NCBI GenBank assembly: GCA_021809105.1
Contig: JAKBAM010000002.1
Span: 124,001 to 188,000 of the forward strand
Length of the DNA: 64,000 bases
Reading direction: 5' to 3'
From: Actinomycetes bacterium
Lineage (GTDB): Bacteria > Actinomycetota > Acidimicrobiia > Acidimicrobiales > Palsa-688
Below, piece by piece: positions 61,872-64,000 of the stretch. The first letter of the stretch is position 1, and the number at the start of each line of letters is the position of its first letter. Under the pieces are notes generated by a model that did not search any database, was not told where the DNA came from, and saw only the letters and a program-made list of their open reading frames with translations. The position numbers were made by a program, and so were the translations under genes.

Positions 61872-62711
61872 CTACCCGTCCGGTTCGGCGATGGCTCTGA
61901 GATATGGGGCCATCATCAGCGGGGTGACGGACAGAACCCCGGATTCGACGGGTAGAACCGCGCCGGTGATCCACCGGGCCTCGTCACTGGCCAGGAACCC
62001 GACTGCCCAGCCGACGTCCCAGCCGTCCCCCGGGGTGCCGAGCAGCCCCGCTTCGGATCGCATGGCATTCATGAACTCGGCGCGCGGGCCGGGAGCAGAG
62101 ACCGACATGACCATCGGCGTGGTGATGTGTCCCGGGGCGATGGCATTGACGCGGATTCCCTGCCGTCCGTGGGAATACGCCATGTCCACGGTCATCGCGA
62201 TCATGCCCCCCTTGGCTGCCGAGTAGGCGATGGTCCCGTCCCCCCGCAGCGCGGAGATGGACGACACGTTGACGATCGAGCCCCCACCGCGCGCCGCTAT
62301 GGCCGGTACGGCGAACTTCGATGCCAGAAAGGCCGTCCGCAGGTTGATGGCCAGGGCCTGGTCCCAGTCCTCCTCGGTGGTGTCGACCACGGTGCCGACC
62401 TGGGCGCGGCCGATGTTGTTGACGAGTATGTCCAGACCGCCGAAGGTGTGCGTGGCCGCATCCACCATGGCCTCGGCGTCATCCGCCTTGGTGACATCGG
62501 CGGCGAAGACATGGCATGTACCGCCCTCCTCCTCGATCAGCTTCCTGGTCTCCGCCGCCCGCTCCGGGTACAGGTCCACTAGCAGAACGCTGGCCCCCTC
62601 CCGGGCGAGTACAACGGCGCTGGCCTTACCCGTGCCGATGCCAGGCCCGGGAGTGGACCCGGCTCCGGTTACGATCGCCACCTTGCCTTCGACGCGCCCG
62701 CGACGTTCCAT
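61872..62711 (-). CDS. SDR-family NAD(P)-dependent oxidoreductase
   Basis: From ATG 62711, behind GGAGGAG, the 279-aa SDR has VTGAGSTPGPGIGTGKASAVVLAREG, a cofactor loop longer than usual. It then shows LVNNIGR, NVSSISA and YSAAKGG and ends WITGAVLPVESG. LLVDLYP favours NAD. The inserted STPGPGIG in the glycine motif is seen in some actinobacterial SDRs. It follows a thiolase-fold gene on the same strand and has an operator-like repeat 35 bases upstream. Confidence 0.88.
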   Translation of the reverse strand: MERRGRVEGKVAIVTGAGSTPGPGIGTGKASAVVLAREGASVLLVDLYPERAAETRKLIEEEGGTCHVFAADVTKADDAEAMVDAATHTFGGLDILVNNIGRAQVGTVVDTTEEDWDQALAINLRTAFLASKFAVPAIAARGGGSIVNVSSISALRGDGTIAYSAAKGGMIAMTVDMAYSHGRQGIRVNAIAPGHITTPMVMSVSAPGPRAEFMNAMRSEAGLLGTPGDGWDVGWAVGFLASDEARWITGAVLPVESGVLSVTPLMMAPYLRAIAEPDG

Positions 62712-62745
62712 GCTGATCTCCTCCGTCGTGTCCCCGGATCGGGAG

Positions 62746-62759
62746 AGTATACGCTCACT
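62746..62759 (-). promoter_or_regulatory. operator-like repeat (AGTGAGCGTATACT on the minus strand)
   Basis: This copy of the recurring semi-palindrome is 35 bases upstream of the SDR start. Arms AGTGAG and TATACT are around CG. Confidence 0.5.
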
Positions 62760-62780
62760 CATCAAAGTGCGGCGATAGTG

Positions 62781-63935
62781 TCACGGACGGTCGGATCCGA
62801 CCACCCACATGGCAACGAAGTTGGCATAACCCCCGGCGGCGTGGCCGACAGCGAGGCGCGCCCCGTCGATCTGGTGCTGGCCGGCGGTGCCTCTCACCTG
62901 CATGGCCGCTTCCATGAACCTGATGAGACCCCCTGCGCCGATCGGGTTGGCTCCCAGGAGCCCTCCTGAGGGATTGACCGGGAGCCCACCCCCGATAGCG
63001 GTCAGGCCGTCATCCACTGCGCGCCATCCCTGCCCTTTTGCGACCAGCCCGACGTTCTCCAGGAGCAGCGGTTCCATCCAGCTGTAGGGGACGAACAGTT
63101 CCGCCGCGTCGAGCTGGCTGGCAGGGTCACTGATGCTGGCTTGGCGGTACACCGCGCTGGCACATTCCCGGCCGCAGGCCGGATCGACGCTGTCGTGCAG
63201 CGGGGCCACGGGCGGTTCGCTGCGCACGGCGCAGGCATGCACCCAGGCGGGCCGGGAGCACCGTGAGGCAGCTTCGTCATCACCTATCACCAAGGCGGCG
63301 GCCCCGTCCGACGACGGGGACGAGTGGAGCAGCCTGATGGGGTCCCAGAGCATCCGGGATGCCGCGATGTCCTCGAGGGTCAGGCCCGGGCGACGGACCT
63401 GGGCGTAGGGATTGAGGAGGGCGTTTTGGCGGTCCTTCAGGGCGGCCACATCGCCGATGTGGGCGGGAGCGCCGGACCGATGGATGTACTCCTGGCAGAG
63501 AGCGCCGAAAAGGCTTCCGGTTCCCCCCTGCCAGCGGGCCTCGAAGGGAAGGCGTTGCAGGGTCGCCCCGGCCGCGTCGGCCTCCGACTGCTTCTCGAAA
63601 GCGACCACCAGGACCCGTGAGTGGAGCCCTGACCGGATCAGCCCCACCCCCATGCTGGCGGCCATGCCGCCGGCGTTGCCGGACGTGTAAGCCCGGAAGA
63701 TCGGCTTCCCGGCCGCCGCCAGCGCATCGCCCAGGTGCAACTCCGGAGACATGACTCCTTCCATGATGTCTGGCGCCTTGCCGAGGACCACTGCGTCGAT
63801 GTCGGCCCAGTCGAGCTCCGCGTCGGCGAGCGCCCGCTCCGCCGCCTCGCGTACCAGCCCGGCCATGGAGACGTCGCTTCGTCTGGCCGCATGGTGGGTC
63901 TGCCCGGTCCCGACCACGGCACAACGGCCTGTCAC
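62781..63935 (-). CDS. thiolase-fold protein (Ltp2/SCP2-like)
   Basis: GTG 63935 overlaps the stop of the gene before it (GTGA) and gives 384 aa. The fold reads RCAVVGTGQTHHAARRSDVSMAGLVREAAERALADAELDWADIDAVVLG and NPSGGLLGANPIGAGGLIRFMEAAMQVRG. The nucleophile motif CxSG reads YTSGNAGG, so Cys is replaced by Tyr or Thr, and GHPxG becomes NPIGA. The C-terminal Cys region reads GHAAGGYAN. A classical thiolase reaction is unlikely. No DUF35 gene is visible yet, though one may lie just beyond the window. Confidence 0.85.
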   Translation of the reverse strand: MTGRCAVVGTGQTHHAARRSDVSMAGLVREAAERALADAELDWADIDAVVLGKAPDIMEGVMSPELHLGDALAAAGKPIFRAYTSGNAGGMAASMGVGLIRSGLHSRVLVVAFEKQSEADAAGATLQRLPFEARWQGGTGSLFGALCQEYIHRSGAPAHIGDVAALKDRQNALLNPYAQVRRPGLTLEDIAASRMLWDPIRLLHSSPSSDGAAALVIGDDEAASRCSRPAWVHACAVRSEPPVAPLHDSVDPACGRECASAVYRQASISDPASQLDAAELFVPYSWMEPLLLENVGLVAKGQGWRAVDDGLTAIGGGLPVNPSGGLLGANPIGAGGLIRFMEAAMQVRGTAGQHQIDGARLAVGHAAGGYANFVAMWVVGSDRP

Positions 63936-64000
63936 TTCTCGACCGCCTCCATCAGGCAGAGGAGGTTGTGCTGCAGGCACGCCCCGTTGGTGGCGTGGCC
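63932..64000 (-). CDS. C-terminal end of a gene upstream of the thiolase-fold gene (partial)
   Basis: Read from the window edge on the minus strand, 22 codons (GHATNGACLQHNLLCLMEAVEK) run in frame to TGA at 63932-63934. The stop overlaps the GTG of the next gene. The product is not recognisable from so little. By analogy with the other pairs it could be a DUF35 or second thiolase-type protein, but this is a guess. Confidence 0.5.
   Translation of the reverse strand, partial: GHATNGACLQHNLLCLMEAVEK

Noticed and set aside
1-64000. tRNA, rRNA, CRISPR arrays, prophage or transposase genes
   Set aside because: I looked for cloverleaf-like, array-like and recombinase-like sequence and found none that I could support.

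Overview
The window looks like chromosomal DNA of a GC-rich, free-living actinobacterium. The clearest marker is an Lsr2 nucleoid protein (25458-25787). F420-type LLM oxidoreductases, a mycofactocin-coupled SDR, an NDMA-type alcohol dehydrogenase, DUF35/thiolase pairs and many GTG/TTG starts agree with this. I cannot name the genus. An acidimicrobial or mycobacteria-like soil or marine organism would fit. I see no rRNA, tRNA, CRISPR array, insertion sequence or phage gene.

Region 1 (1-21 kb) is an accessory catabolic region that suggests use of plant-type glycosides and esters. It holds an alpha-L-rhamnosidase (GH78, frameshifted), a GH2 glycosidase with a candidate LacI-type operator, three HSL-family esterases, a branched-chain-type substrate-binding lipoprotein, two small TIM-barrel sugar isomerase-like proteins, SDRs, VOC proteins and a Rieske oxygenase that has lost half its cluster motif. 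A fragment of a second substrate-binding protein at about 4.0-4.2 kb points to duplication and decay of a binding-protein/esterase unit.

Region 2 (21-34.8 kb) is more mixed. It holds a TesB-like thioesterase with a VOC partner, a MarR/MFS efflux pair behind a 35-bp perfect palindrome, a second MFS exporter, lsr2, two intact Rieske oxygenases (one with a small partner protein), an AraC regulator, a GGDEF-EAL protein and a DUF35-thiolase fusion.

Region 3 (34.8-64 kb) is a dense set of CoA-ester and oxidation genes: two related P450s, a methylmalonate-semialdehyde-type dehydrogenase, an acyl-CoA ligase, two double-length CaiB/BaiF CoA-transferases, three further thiolase-fold proteins (two of them with DUF35 partners), three amidohydrolases, an F420-type oxidoreductase, SDRs, SnoaL-like proteins and an NDMA-type alcohol dehydrogenase. 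Nearly every promoter-bearing gap from 36 to 63 kb carries a copy of a semi-palindrome resembling AGTRAG-CA-CTYACT. I infer one TetR-controlled regulon that activates an acid or alcohol with CoA, oxidises it and cleaves it by thiolase-fold lyases. All four thiolase-fold proteins lack the usual Claisen nucleophile cysteine, which points to Ltp2-like retro-aldol chemistry. The substrate cannot be read from sequence; a branched, alicyclic or steroid/terpenoid-like acid is the best guess.
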